Assembly (NCBI GenBank): GCA_021372535.1
Contig: JAJFUH010000099.1
Span: 1 to 26,724, forward strand
DNA from: a bacterium
GTDB taxonomy: Bacteria; Latescibacterota; Latescibacteria; Latescibacterales; Latescibacteraceae
Direction: 5' to 3'
Length of the DNA: 26,724 nt
Shown one piece after another: positions 1 to 8,187 of the stretch. The first letter of the stretch is position 1. Each line of letters opens with the position of its first letter. The notes under the pieces are model-generated. The model was not told where the DNA came from, made no database searches, and was given only the letters and a program-made list of their open reading frames with translations. The position numbers and the translations under genes are program-made.

Positions 1-563
1 ATACAAAAAGCGCTGGAACAATTATTTGTGAAAATACCGTGAATACAATTTATGTTATCAACATTTCAACACTTTCAACAAAGAAAAAAGTAACAAAAAA
101 GAAACTACAACTACTGTAAACATTTTTTAGGACTTGACATAGTGCCCCACAGCCTCTCTCCCCTTAAAAAGGGGGGATGCCGCAGGCAAGGGGGATCACA
201 TACTATCAGAGGAAATTATCAATTCTGATTCAAAAAAGTTTTCTATGCTTTTCAAACTGTATAACCGGATGAATATATTCATAAACAGTTTATCCACGGA
301 AAAACGGATATACTGAGAAAAATTTTTTTATTTGAAAAATAACACCTCACATTGATTTCCCCGTTTCCCGCCAGGAACTTGAAACCGCGACCGTTGACAA
401 AGCGGGCGATTTAGTCGTATACTTCATGAAAATGGCGTCATATGTCCGGGGAATGAATTTATACCTCCAGAGAAAGAAACCGGGAGTATGACGTCTGCAA
501 AAAACAGCCGGAAATTGTGGGCGCCACTTCCCGCAACAGGTAACCAGACTTTGTGGATATGCA
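1..563. other. Intergenic region upstream of the DUF362 operon
   Basis: Positions 1-340 are AT-rich with no convincing gene and contain one copy of a palindromic repeat (158-198). Positions 342-491 on the + strand read as an open, moderately coding-like frame (…VSRQELETATVDKAG…) that ends in TGA at 489-491, but it has no good start codon or Shine-Dalgarno sequence. It could be a gene remnant or chance. No clear promoter was identified for the gene that starts at 564. Confidence 0.5.
158..198 (+). repeat. Dispersed G-run palindromic repeat, copy 1
   Basis: The copy opens with a perfect small hairpin (CCCCTT, three A, AAGGGG) followed by GGGGATGCCGCAGGCAAGGG and ATCA. An inverted, slightly diverged copy lies at 7952-7995: its reverse complement has the same order of a CTCCCC…AAGGGGGATG block, a short variable centre and GGGGATCA. 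Sequence similarity was judged by eye. Function is unknown; it resembles an intergenic palindromic or MITE-like element. Confidence 0.55.
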
Positions 564-1895
564 ATGGAATCTGAAGGAAACGGATTATCGAGAAGAACAT
601 TCCTGCGAAGGACCGGTGCGGGAGTTTCCGGAGTGTTTGCCTGCTCTTCGGTCATAAGGCCGCAGTCCTCGGGCGCCGGAAGTCTTTCGGATACAGTGCC
701 GGTCGTTGTCGTCAGGAAATCCAGTGTCATCAACAACGCCGAAATCGACCAGGCATCCCTGCAGATCATGATGGACGCCGGTATTCGCACGCTGACCGGT
801 ATCGCAAACACCGGAAAGGCATGGCTGAGCCTCTTCCCCGGACTCACCGGGACATCCGTTATCTCCATCAAGGTGAACTGCATCAACAGTCTCCTTTCCA
901 GCCATCCCGCGACGGCGTACTGTATCGCCAACGGCCTGACAAGCATGACAGTTGACGGGAAACCGTTCCCCCCGGAGAACATCATCATATGGGACCGCAC
1001 GAACGGCGAACTCCGCCGTGCGGGCTATTCGATCAATACCGGAACGACCGGTGTGAAATGCTTCGGCACTGACCAGTCGGGTGTGGGATATTCGCCGACG
1101 ACCTATACCGTCGCCGGTTCGTCCCAGCGGCTGAGCTCCATCCTGACAGACCAGAGCGACTACCTTATCAATCTGAGCGTCCTGAAAGACCACGGGACCG
1201 CGGGTGCGACGTTCAGCCTCAAGAACCATTTCGGCACCTGTAACAATCCGGGTTCCCTTCACGGGGGAAGATGCAATCCGTTTATCCCGGCGCTTAACAG
1301 TCTTGCGCCGATCAGGAGTAAACAGGTCGTCTGCATCTGCGATGCGCTGTGGGGTATCATCTCCGGCGGTCCCGGCGGGGCTCCCCAGATAGAACCGCGC
1401 ACCCTCGTCATGAGCAGGGACCCTGTGGCCCACGATTACGTATGCTTGCAGATACTCAGCGATTACGGATGGAAGACCGGTCATGCCGACCATATAACGA
1501 CTGCGGCCGGAACGCCCTATTCGCTCGGGGTAAACGATCCGGCGGGCATCGATCGCATCACAGTCGATGAACCCACCGTCGATGTTGCCGAGGAACCGCC
1601 CGGTCCGGTCATTCCCCGCGCAGTCCGGCTCTTCCAGAACTACCCGAATCCATTCAACGGACAGACCGCGATCTCCTACCGGCTCTTTCAGCCCTGCCGT
1701 GTGCGGCTCGAAGTGTTCACAATACAGGGAACACTGGTCAGACGTCTCGTCGACGAGCACCAGAGCAGCGGGTATTACCGTGTGTCGTGGGACAGCAGGA
1801 CGAGCAGGGGACAGACGGTATCGAGCGGGGTATACCTGGCAGTCCTCGATATAGGCGGCGAGCGTGCCGCCATTCGCATGCACTTCGTCAAATAA
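564..1895 (+). CDS. Tat-exported DUF362 protein with C-terminal type IX sorting domain
   Basis: A 443-residue secreted protein of unknown biochemical function. A twin-arginine signal lies at residues 9-16 (SRRTFLRR), followed by a hydrophobic Gly/Ala/Val stretch. The body, about residues 45-320, resembles DUF362, with segments such as NLSVLKDHGTAGATFSLKNHFG and a late CDALWG motif. Residues 354-443 form a PNPFN-type (FlgD/Por secretion) C-terminal domain beginning VRLFQNYPNPFN and ending in the usual short basic strand. The start ATG follows GTGGA at 553-557. It is the first of a tight cluster with a lipoprotein and a second DUF362 gene. Tat export combined with a T9SS tail suggests a protein folded, perhaps with a cofactor, before export and then moved to the cell surface; this is inference. 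No ferredoxin-like CxxCxxC motif is visible. Confidence 0.85.
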   Translation: MESEGNGLSRRTFLRRTGAGVSGVFACSSVIRPQSSGAGSLSDTVPVVVVRKSSVINNAEIDQASLQIMMDAGIRTLTGIANTGKAWLSLFPGLTGTSVISIKVNCINSLLSSHPATAYCIANGLTSMTVDGKPFPPENIIIWDRTNGELRRAGYSINTGTTGVKCFGTDQSGVGYSPTTYTVAGSSQRLSSILTDQSDYLINLSVLKDHGTAGATFSLKNHFGTCNNPGSLHGGRCNPFIPALNSLAPIRSKQVVCICDALWGIISGGPGGAPQIEPRTLVMSRDPVAHDYVCLQILSDYGWKTGHADHITTAAGTPYSLGVNDPAGIDRITVDEPTVDVAEEPPGPVIPRAVRLFQNYPNPFNGQTAISYRLFQPCRVRLEVFTIQGTLVRRLVDEHQSSGYYRVSWDSRTSRGQTVSSGVYLAVLDIGGERAAIRMHFVK

Positions 1896-1912
1896 CCATG
1901 GAGCATAATGTG

Positions 1913-2458
1913 ATGACCGACTTCGGAAAGGTGATTGTTACTGTTCTGTGCGGGCTCGCGATCATTCTGACGGGCTGTTCCAAAGATTCCTCTACCAATT
2001 CGTCGCCGACCGCGCCGGAAGACATCCTGACCCGGGACGATGAGATCAGCGGATGGGGACGTTCCGGCGGCTCGTGGACCGCGAGCAGCAGCAGCGAGCT
2101 CAATACCCACATCGACGGCGAGGAGCCTTTGTATAACCGCCACGGGTTCGTCGAAGCGGCCATGCAGCGGTATGAGGGCACGGTGCTGGGCAGGTCGACT
2201 ACGGTCGAGGCGCGGATTTTTGATCAGGGATCGCAGGAAAATGTGCAGGCGCTCATGGAGGAACTTATCCTCCAGCTTGTCAATCCCATCAACCTCGCAA
2301 CCGGGGACGAAGGGAAGCTTGAGCGGTTTCCCCTGTCACAGAAAATCCTGTTCAGAAAATCGAAGTATCTCGTATCCCTCACAATCACATCGGGACTCGA
2401 TGAGGCGCTCGATGTTCTGAAGACCTTTGCGGTCAACATCGACAAGAGGATTCCGTAA
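1913..2458 (+). CDS. Small lipoprotein of unknown function
   Basis: A 181-residue protein starting MTDFGKVIV with a hydrophobic stretch and a lipobox ending LTGC near residue 22, followed by a Ser/Thr/Asn-rich linker, so it should be a lipid-anchored periplasmic or outer-membrane protein. I prefer ATG 1913 because GGAG at 1900-1903 sits nine bases upstream; an in-frame ATG at 1898 is the alternative. The mature part is polar and mixed alpha/beta in character. No family was recognised. It begins 17 bases after the preceding T9SS/DUF362 gene and ends five bases before the next DUF362 gene, so co-translation and a shared pathway are likely. Confidence 0.75.
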   Translation: MTDFGKVIVTVLCGLAIILTGCSKDSSTNSSPTAPEDILTRDDEISGWGRSGGSWTASSSSELNTHIDGEEPLYNRHGFVEAAMQRYEGTVLGRSTTVEARIFDQGSQENVQALMEELILQLVNPINLATGDEGKLERFPLSQKILFRKSKYLVSLTITSGLDEALDVLKTFAVNIDKRIP

Positions 2459-2463
2459 AAGAA

Positions 2464-3417
2464 ATGGAAGACGGCGCATTGAAAAACCATATCTCGCGGC
2501 GGACGTTTATGACGAGGCATGCGGCCGCCTGTCTCGCCGCCGGATGGACAGCCTCGTTTCCGGATCGTGCCCGCTCGCAGGCAACCGCCGGCGCTGACAT
2601 CCCCGATGTCGCTGTCGTCAGGGGCGAACCGGCCAAGGCAGTGGCGCGTGCGTTCGACCTGCTCGGAGGAGCCGGGCGTTTTATCGGTACCGGCGCAACG
2701 GTGCTCCTCAAACCGAACGTCTCGTTCCCCAATCCCGAAAGATTCGGCAGCACCACGAGTCCCGCAGTGGTCAGAGCTGTTGCCATGCTCGCTCTCAATG
2801 CGGGCGCGAGCCGTGTGATCGTCGCCGATCACACCATGCAGGACAGTACCCGCTGTTTCGACAGGACGGGGATTCGTGAGGCAGTCGACGGCCTCGACGG
2901 CGCCAGGATAATCGCACTCGACCGCGAGGTTCTCTTCACCGAAACCGCAGTCCCCGGCGGTAAAGCCCTCTCGAAAGTCGGGATCGCAAAGCTCATCGAG
3001 CGGAGCGATGTCCTCATCAACATGCCGTGCGCCAAATCCCACACAGCCACACAGGTGAGTTTCGGTCTCAAGAACCTGATGGGGCTGATCTGGGACAGGA
3101 CGCACTTTCATACGGAGACCGACCTCGATACGGCCATTGCCGAACTCGCAACGGTCATCCGGCCGCAATTGACCCTGCTGGATGCGACCCGCGCGCTCGT
3201 TACCGGCGGTCCAACGGGTCCCGGCAAGGTGCAGGAGCTCAACACCGTCATTGCCGGGGTGAATCCACTCGCGGTAGATGTTTATGCCATGACGATAGCG
3301 CCATGGAACAACCGGTCGGTCGGAGCACAGGCCGTCCGGCACCTTGCGGCAGCCGCCGATATCGGGCTGGGAGTCATCGATGCGGCCAGTCTGTCCGTGG
3401 TACAGGAGACCGTGTAA
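2464..3417 (+). CDS. Tat-exported DUF362 protein
   Basis: A 317-residue protein with a twin-arginine signal (SRRTFMTR, residues 11-18) and an Ala-rich hydrophobic segment. The remainder is a well-kept DUF362 domain: KPNVSF near residue 83, a GASRVIVADHT strand-turn, NMPCAKSHTATQVSFGLKNL around residues 180-200, and a LLDATRALVTGGP segment. No type IX tail and no extra 4Fe-4S cluster motif is present, unlike some DUF362 proteins. It lies five bases after the lipoprotein gene with only a distant GAGGA as ribosome-binding site, so translational coupling is likely. DUF362 has no firmly established general activity. Two paralogues in one cluster, one surface-directed and one apparently periplasmic, may work as a pair. 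Confidence 0.85.
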   Translation: MEDGALKNHISRRTFMTRHAAACLAAGWTASFPDRARSQATAGADIPDVAVVRGEPAKAVARAFDLLGGAGRFIGTGATVLLKPNVSFPNPERFGSTTSPAVVRAVAMLALNAGASRVIVADHTMQDSTRCFDRTGIREAVDGLDGARIIALDREVLFTETAVPGGKALSKVGIAKLIERSDVLINMPCAKSHTATQVSFGLKNLMGLIWDRTHFHTETDLDTAIAELATVIRPQLTLLDATRALVTGGPTGPGKVQELNTVIAGVNPLAVDVYAMTIAPWNNRSVGAQAVRHLAAAADIGLGVIDAASLSVVQETV

Positions 3418-3525
3418 AACATGCAGCGTCAAGAATCCTGTTGATGGCTCGTCCCACGAATTTCTCCAGCCTCTCGACGAAGGGAAACAACATGTATTCC
3501 TCGCTCCGGAAAGCATAGGCGGAAC

Positions 3526-6500
3526 GTGTCCCCCCGTTCTCCATTACCCGGTACGCCGTCTGCGTCCCGCCAGGTGCGGCGCATCCTCCTCTGTTACAGT
3601 ATATTCCTCTTTTTTTCCCTTACCTTCACCGAGATTGCCGGAGCCCTCGAACGTCCGGTCTGGCTCAAACGGAAGTTCCCCGTTCTCGTCGTCGAGGACA
3701 AGCTCTGGATCGGAACACCAAGCGGCCTGTACCAGTACCATGCCGACGAGGACACATGGACGGTGTACGGTATCCACAGCGGCATGCCTTCCGGTGATGT
3801 CTCGATTCTCATGTGGGATGGCGACTACCTCTGGGCAGCGACAGAAAAGGGGCTCGCTTACGGAGATATCAAGCTGAACCGGTGGATGGCGTTCACCGCC
3901 GAGAACGGGCTTCCGGGCGGTAATATCCTGTCAATCGCCCGTCAGGGGGATTATGTCTGGATCGGTACCGACCATGGAGCTGCGAGGTTCGACCGTCTCA
4001 TTGAGGAGTGGGAGCGTTTCGATATGGAGAGGGGCCTGCCGGACTCGACAGTCTACGACATCGCGGTGGATGGGGATATCGTTTACCTCGCGACGGGCAA
4101 GGGAATCGCAGAGTATGACACCCGATTCGAGCAATGGCGCTACTTCGGCATCCGGGAAGGGCTCGCTGCGGACGCGGTCAGGTTCATCCATCAGACGGCG
4201 GAATTTCTCTGGCTTTTCACCGACGGGGGCTTGAGCAGGTTCAACAAGAGCCTCCGATCCATACAGTCATACACTGACAATCCGGCGCTCTGCTACGATA
4301 TGATACGCGATTTTGCGGTAGACGGCGACCGGTTGTGGCTCGCAACCTCCGATGGAGTCCTGATTTACGATCCTGCCAACGACCTCTGGCGTCCATACCT
4401 GGAAGAGTCGAACCTGCCAAGCCGGTCGGTACGGGCGTTTGCTTTCTCTGGTGACCAGCGATGGTTCGTCACCGACAGCGGGGTCGCCGTGTTCGACGAG
4501 ACCAGGAAGACCTGGCGGCATGTCGACCGCTCGCACGGGCTGTCGGCGGATTCCTACGAGGCAGCAGCAGTGTATGGTGACAGAACGTTTCTCGTTAACG
4601 ACAAGTCGATCGACTATTTCAGGCCCCTCGATAACCGGTGGTACGTGTACCCTCTGGCCGGCGCCGCGGTTACGAAGGAGCGGAGAACGCCGTACCTCTC
4701 GCTCGACCGTGAGCGGGGGAGCTTCGTCCAGCTCGGTGATAACCTGCGGCTTGGCATGGGCGGAAGCCGATTCACCTACCGGCGCCTGCGAATCTACGAC
4801 CGCGACCTCGATGCCGGTATCACCGATGTGACGGGAGAAAGCGCACACAGGGGCGACCTCAAGGGGCAGGTTTCTCTTCCGGGCGACCGGACAATCAACG
4901 GTTTCTACAACGACACCGACTTCAGCCGCACGCTCTACGGTGTCCGTTACCGGGGAAACAGGGACGACGCCGTGCAGGAGCTGAACTGGGGTGATGTGCG
5001 CTACGAGCAGGGCTTGAGCAAGCTGGTGCCCTCGATCGATGTTTTCGGTGTTTCTACCCGCGTAGAAACAGGCGCCAAGACCGAGCGGTTCAAGCGCAGC
5101 CTCATATCCGCCCGTGGAGTGAGCGGCGAGAAAACGACCGGTTTCGAGACCGATTTTTTTACCGGAAATTACACCGCTTCCGGCATTACCATCCGCGATG
5201 TGGACTACATCCACAACCGGTACTTCCGTGTCGGCGGCGGTACGGACGGTATCATCGACGAGGGCTCTGTGACGGTCTATGTCGACGACAACGATCCCGG
5301 TACGAACACCCCGAACACCCTCGCGGGACTGTCGCTGGGCGGAGTCATCGGTGACTTTGACCGTTACCGCCCCCTTCTCGACTACCGGCTCGACTGCGCA
5401 CGCGGCGTTATCGAGTTTCTTGCCCCGTTGAGCGGCGGTGCGACGGCGATAGTTACGGGGACATCGCAGGGCATTCCGTTCGAGCGTCTTCTGACCGGAC
5501 CCGGTAACACCGTCAGAATTCTGGAAAACCGCTACTTCACGGGAGGTATGTCGATCATCCCCGAAAGCTTCACCGTCGAGCTGTTCGATGCCGTCGGATC
5601 GCATATTTCCCTCGCCGGGTACGGACTGGACGGGAACGGCGACGGCCGTGTCGATCCGGAGTTTATCGATTACACCACGGGTATACTCGCTTTTCCGGCC
5701 CCAAGACCTTTCCCATCGGCGGTTTACGATCCTGTCGAGCCCGTTTCGAGCTATACGCTGGTATTCCGTTTCGAAAGCGAGATAACGACCTTCAGCCTGA
5801 GCCGTACCAACCTCGTCCGGGGCTCGGAAACCTGCACCGTGGACGGCGAGGTGCTTACGCCGGGCGAGGATTATGTGCTCGATTACACGAGCGGAACACT
5901 CCTTATCATCAAGGAAGGCATAGTCGCCGAAGACAGCGAAATAGAGGTGCGGTACGGATACTACCGTGACTCGACTGAGAAGTTCAACTACGCCGCCGCG
6001 GGTTTCGGGCCGTCGGACAATCTCCGGATGGATGTGGCGTACTTTTCTTTCGATGGCGAACGTCACCGAGGTTATATGGACAATTACAGCGGACTCGACT
6101 GGTTCGGTGAATACCGGTGGCGCGCGGGCGGTCTCGATTTCAAACTCACTCCGGAGGCGGCACGCACGACCGGCGGTTCACGAGAGGGGAACGCCTTTAA
6201 CATGCGGGGCGATGTCAGCTCGCAAAGACTCCGGTTCTACGCCGAAGAGGAGTCGTACGACGAAGGGTATACACCGCTTTACGAGCCGGAATTCCAGCTT
6301 GGACGTCTGGGTGACCGTACCGCGTTCGGGGCCACGGTGTATCCCATGGACCATGTCGATGTGTCGGCGCAGTGGAGCCGGAAACGGACGACCTCCGGAC
6401 GAGGTGTGGAAGATAATATGGGGGGCAAGGTGCTGGTGAGTGTTCCCTCTTATCCCGTGATTTCACTGTCGGCCCGCCGCCGCGAGCTCGATGATGTCCT

Positions 6501-7725
6501 GCTCGATTCCCGTAAGAATACGGTGAAGGGCGATATCGAATATGAGCTTCCGGGTGACCTTGTCCGACGATTGTCGCTCAGGTCAGTACGTTTATACGGT
6601 GTGTGGCGCAGGAGCCGTGATGAACAGGCGGACAATCCGGAAATCACGGCTGAGAACGGGAGCGCGCGGACCTACGATAACCGGTATGCGCGGGTTGACG
6701 TTTCACCGATGAACCTCGTGCAGATAAGCACCTATTACCGGGGAAGGATGTCATGGGCGGATGGCGGCGAGCCGGTGAACCGGAAAGAGAAAGTGTATCT
6801 CGACGCTACCGTCGACCGTCTGCAGGGGCTGAACCTGAACATGCGGTCTCAGGGGGAGATCGAGGAGCGCTACCCGCTGCCGGGATCATCCCCGCGTGAT
6901 GTGACTCTCTACCGGAGCCTCCAGTCGAGTCTGAGAGTGTTTCCCGGACGCTGGGCAGCCATGATGAGCCCGTTCTCATTCGAGTTCAACTACCAGCCCT
7001 CATGGCGGGGTCGTCTCCAGAACAGCGAAACGCATTTCGGCAGTCTCGATCGGTTCTGGCGGACAGCCGACGGCGAGGACCTCGTCTCGGACGAACGTTT
7101 CCGGCTCCATCAGATCAGGGGCGAGTGGCGTCCCGTGGCGTCGCTGTTCTTCTATGCCGGGCTGGACACATACGACATCATCTCCCGAGAGCTCGACAGC
7201 GCCCTGAAGACCGAAATCACGCGGATCAACCAGAAGATGGAATACCGTCCCACCATGTTCTCGCTCGTCACGCTCCAATATGTCCGGGACAACGAGAGGA
7301 AGGCGGGTGTTTCATCCACTGTCCGGGACAACGGGCTTGTATGGGTAGACAACCGGTGGAGCGAACGATTCCAGACGAAAGTGAACCTCTCGTACCAGCG
7401 CGAGGAGCGGTTGACCGGCGCGATTATAGATCGAATCAGGACGTTCACTCCCCTGTTGGGATTTACATACCGTCACCGCAAAAAGAGCTCGGGCTCGACG
7501 AACATCGAACTGCGCGACGACATCTCACTGACGGTTCTCCGGGACGACTCGTATATGTTTGCCAACCATTCCAACGGTTACGGCAATACCTTCGCGATCG
7601 ACTGCTATCCGGCATCGGTGTTCGTGTTCCGCCTCCGTGTTGTGACCGAGTATAAAAACCGTCTCATCGGCGGCGGCGATGCCCTGTCAATGCGGTTCGA
7701 TGCCCGGATGACTGCACAGTTCTGA
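3526..7725 (+). CDS. Large surface/outer-membrane protein: beta-propeller plus SprA-like barrel region
   Basis: A 1399-residue protein starting at GTG with a weak GGCGGA upstream. Residues 15-42 form a signal sequence after a basic region. Residues about 48-370 hold repeated units of the type (D)GDYLWAATEKGLAYGD… and DYVWIGTDHGAARFD, like two-component-regulator or kelch-type propellers. Residues about 560-830 contain recurring VDDND, DYTTGILAFPAP and GEDYVLDYTSGTLLI motifs that recall the repeats of SprA-type T9SS translocon proteins. The C-terminal third is rich in alternating aromatic and polar residues and ends in Phe, as outer-membrane barrels do. SprA proteins are usually more than 2000 residues and lack this propeller, so this is not called SprA. 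It lies 108 bases after the DUF362 gene and probably belongs to the same unit. Confidence 0.7.
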   Translation: MSPRSPLPGTPSASRQVRRILLCYSIFLFFSLTFTEIAGALERPVWLKRKFPVLVVEDKLWIGTPSGLYQYHADEDTWTVYGIHSGMPSGDVSILMWDGDYLWAATEKGLAYGDIKLNRWMAFTAENGLPGGNILSIARQGDYVWIGTDHGAARFDRLIEEWERFDMERGLPDSTVYDIAVDGDIVYLATGKGIAEYDTRFEQWRYFGIREGLAADAVRFIHQTAEFLWLFTDGGLSRFNKSLRSIQSYTDNPALCYDMIRDFAVDGDRLWLATSDGVLIYDPANDLWRPYLEESNLPSRSVRAFAFSGDQRWFVTDSGVAVFDETRKTWRHVDRSHGLSADSYEAAAVYGDRTFLVNDKSIDYFRPLDNRWYVYPLAGAAVTKERRTPYLSLDRERGSFVQLGDNLRLGMGGSRFTYRRLRIYDRDLDAGITDVTGESAHRGDLKGQVSLPGDRTINGFYNDTDFSRTLYGVRYRGNRDDAVQELNWGDVRYEQGLSKLVPSIDVFGVSTRVETGAKTERFKRSLISARGVSGEKTTGFETDFFTGNYTASGITIRDVDYIHNRYFRVGGGTDGIIDEGSVTVYVDDNDPGTNTPNTLAGLSLGGVIGDFDRYRPLLDYRLDCARGVIEFLAPLSGGATAIVTGTSQGIPFERLLTGPGNTVRILENRYFTGGMSIIPESFTVELFDAVGSHISLAGYGLDGNGDGRVDPEFIDYTTGILAFPAPRPFPSAVYDPVEPVSSYTLVFRFESEITTFSLSRTNLVRGSETCTVDGEVLTPGEDYVLDYTSGTLLIIKEGIVAEDSEIEVRYGYYRDSTEKFNYAAAGFGPSDNLRMDVAYFSFDGERHRGYMDNYSGLDWFGEYRWRAGGLDFKLTPEAARTTGGSREGNAFNMRGDVSSQRLRFYAEEESYDEGYTPLYEPEFQLGRLGDRTAFGATVYPMDHVDVSAQWSRKRTTSGRGVEDNMGGKVLVSVPSYPVISLSARRRELDDVLLDSRKNTVKGDIEYELPGDLVRRLSLRSVRLYGVWRRSRDEQADNPEITAENGSARTYDNRYARVDVSPMNLVQISTYYRGRMSWADGGEPVNRKEKVYLDATVDRLQGLNLNMRSQGEIEERYPLPGSSPRDVTLYRSLQSSLRVFPGRWAAMMSPFSFEFNYQPSWRGRLQNSETHFGSLDRFWRTADGEDLVSDERFRLHQIRGEWRPVASLFFYAGLDTYDIISRELDSALKTEITRINQKMEYRPTMFSLVTLQYVRDNERKAGVSSTVRDNGLVWVDNRWSERFQTKVNLSYQREERLTGAIIDRIRTFTPLLGFTYRHRKKSSGSTNIELRDDISLTVLRDDSYMFANHSNGYGNTFAIDCYPASVFVFRLRVVTEYKNRLIGGGDALSMRFDARMTAQF

Positions 7726-7951
7726 CCTGATGGAATTTCAGATACTCCATGGGCGAAACAGTGGGCGCGGACATTTCTGCCGGGGCGTTTTTCTCTCAGA
7801 TAATTTTGATGTTTTAATGCCATTGCCGGTTACATCATTGGGGTTATTTAACCAAATCCACGTAAATCCGTGTTCTACTATATTTAGGCAACCTCTAAAA
7901 ATATACGGAGGATGAAACCATTCCGGTACTATAGTGTATATTGTGGCGCTC

Positions 7952-7995
7952 CTGATCCCCCTGTCCTTCGGACATCCCCCTTATTAATGGGGAGC
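7952..7995 (-). repeat. Dispersed G-run palindromic repeat, copy 2 (inverted)
   Basis: Read on the minus strand, this segment matches the copy at 158-198: a CTCCCC…AAGGGGGATG block, a short variable centre and GGGGATCA. Small substitutions in the centre suggest an old, diverging repeat family. Confidence 0.5.
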
Positions 7996-8024
7996 CTAAC
8001 TGATTGCGTCTCAATGGATTATAC

Positions 8025-8058
8025 CCCCTTCGACAAGGGGTCGCCGATAAAGTCGGCG
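8025..8058. terminator. Tandem hairpins between convergent genes
   Basis: Two adjacent perfect stem-loops (6-bp stem with CGAC loop, then 6-bp stem with TAAAG loop) lie about 130 bases past the end of the minus-strand lipoprotein gene. No uridine tract follows, so a terminator role is only possible. They may equally be part of the palindromic repeat. Confidence 0.3.
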
Positions 8059-8187
8059 GGAGTATTTACCTGCAAAGCCTTTACTTTATATGTAAACGGC
8101 TATTTCAGGTAAACAGAAGTCATTTTTTATATTTTTTAGAGATTCCCTTTATAATCAGGTCGGATTATACACTCCTGACAGTATGTA

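Larger units (their letters stand above)
7726..8187. other. Intergenic region between convergent genes
   Basis: No gene is supported here. The region holds the second copy of the dispersed palindromic repeat (7952-7995) and two perfect hairpins: CCCCTT-CGAC-AAGGGG at 8025-8040 and CGCCGA-TAAAG-TCGGCG at 8042-8058. The hairpins lie between the 3' ends of two convergent genes and could act in termination, although neither is followed by a long T run. Confidence 0.5.

Noticed and set aside
4267-6066. 599-codon minus-strand open frame opposite the propeller/barrel gene
   Set aside because: The plus-strand product has a signal sequence and repeated domains; the minus frame has none and reads as a codon mirror.
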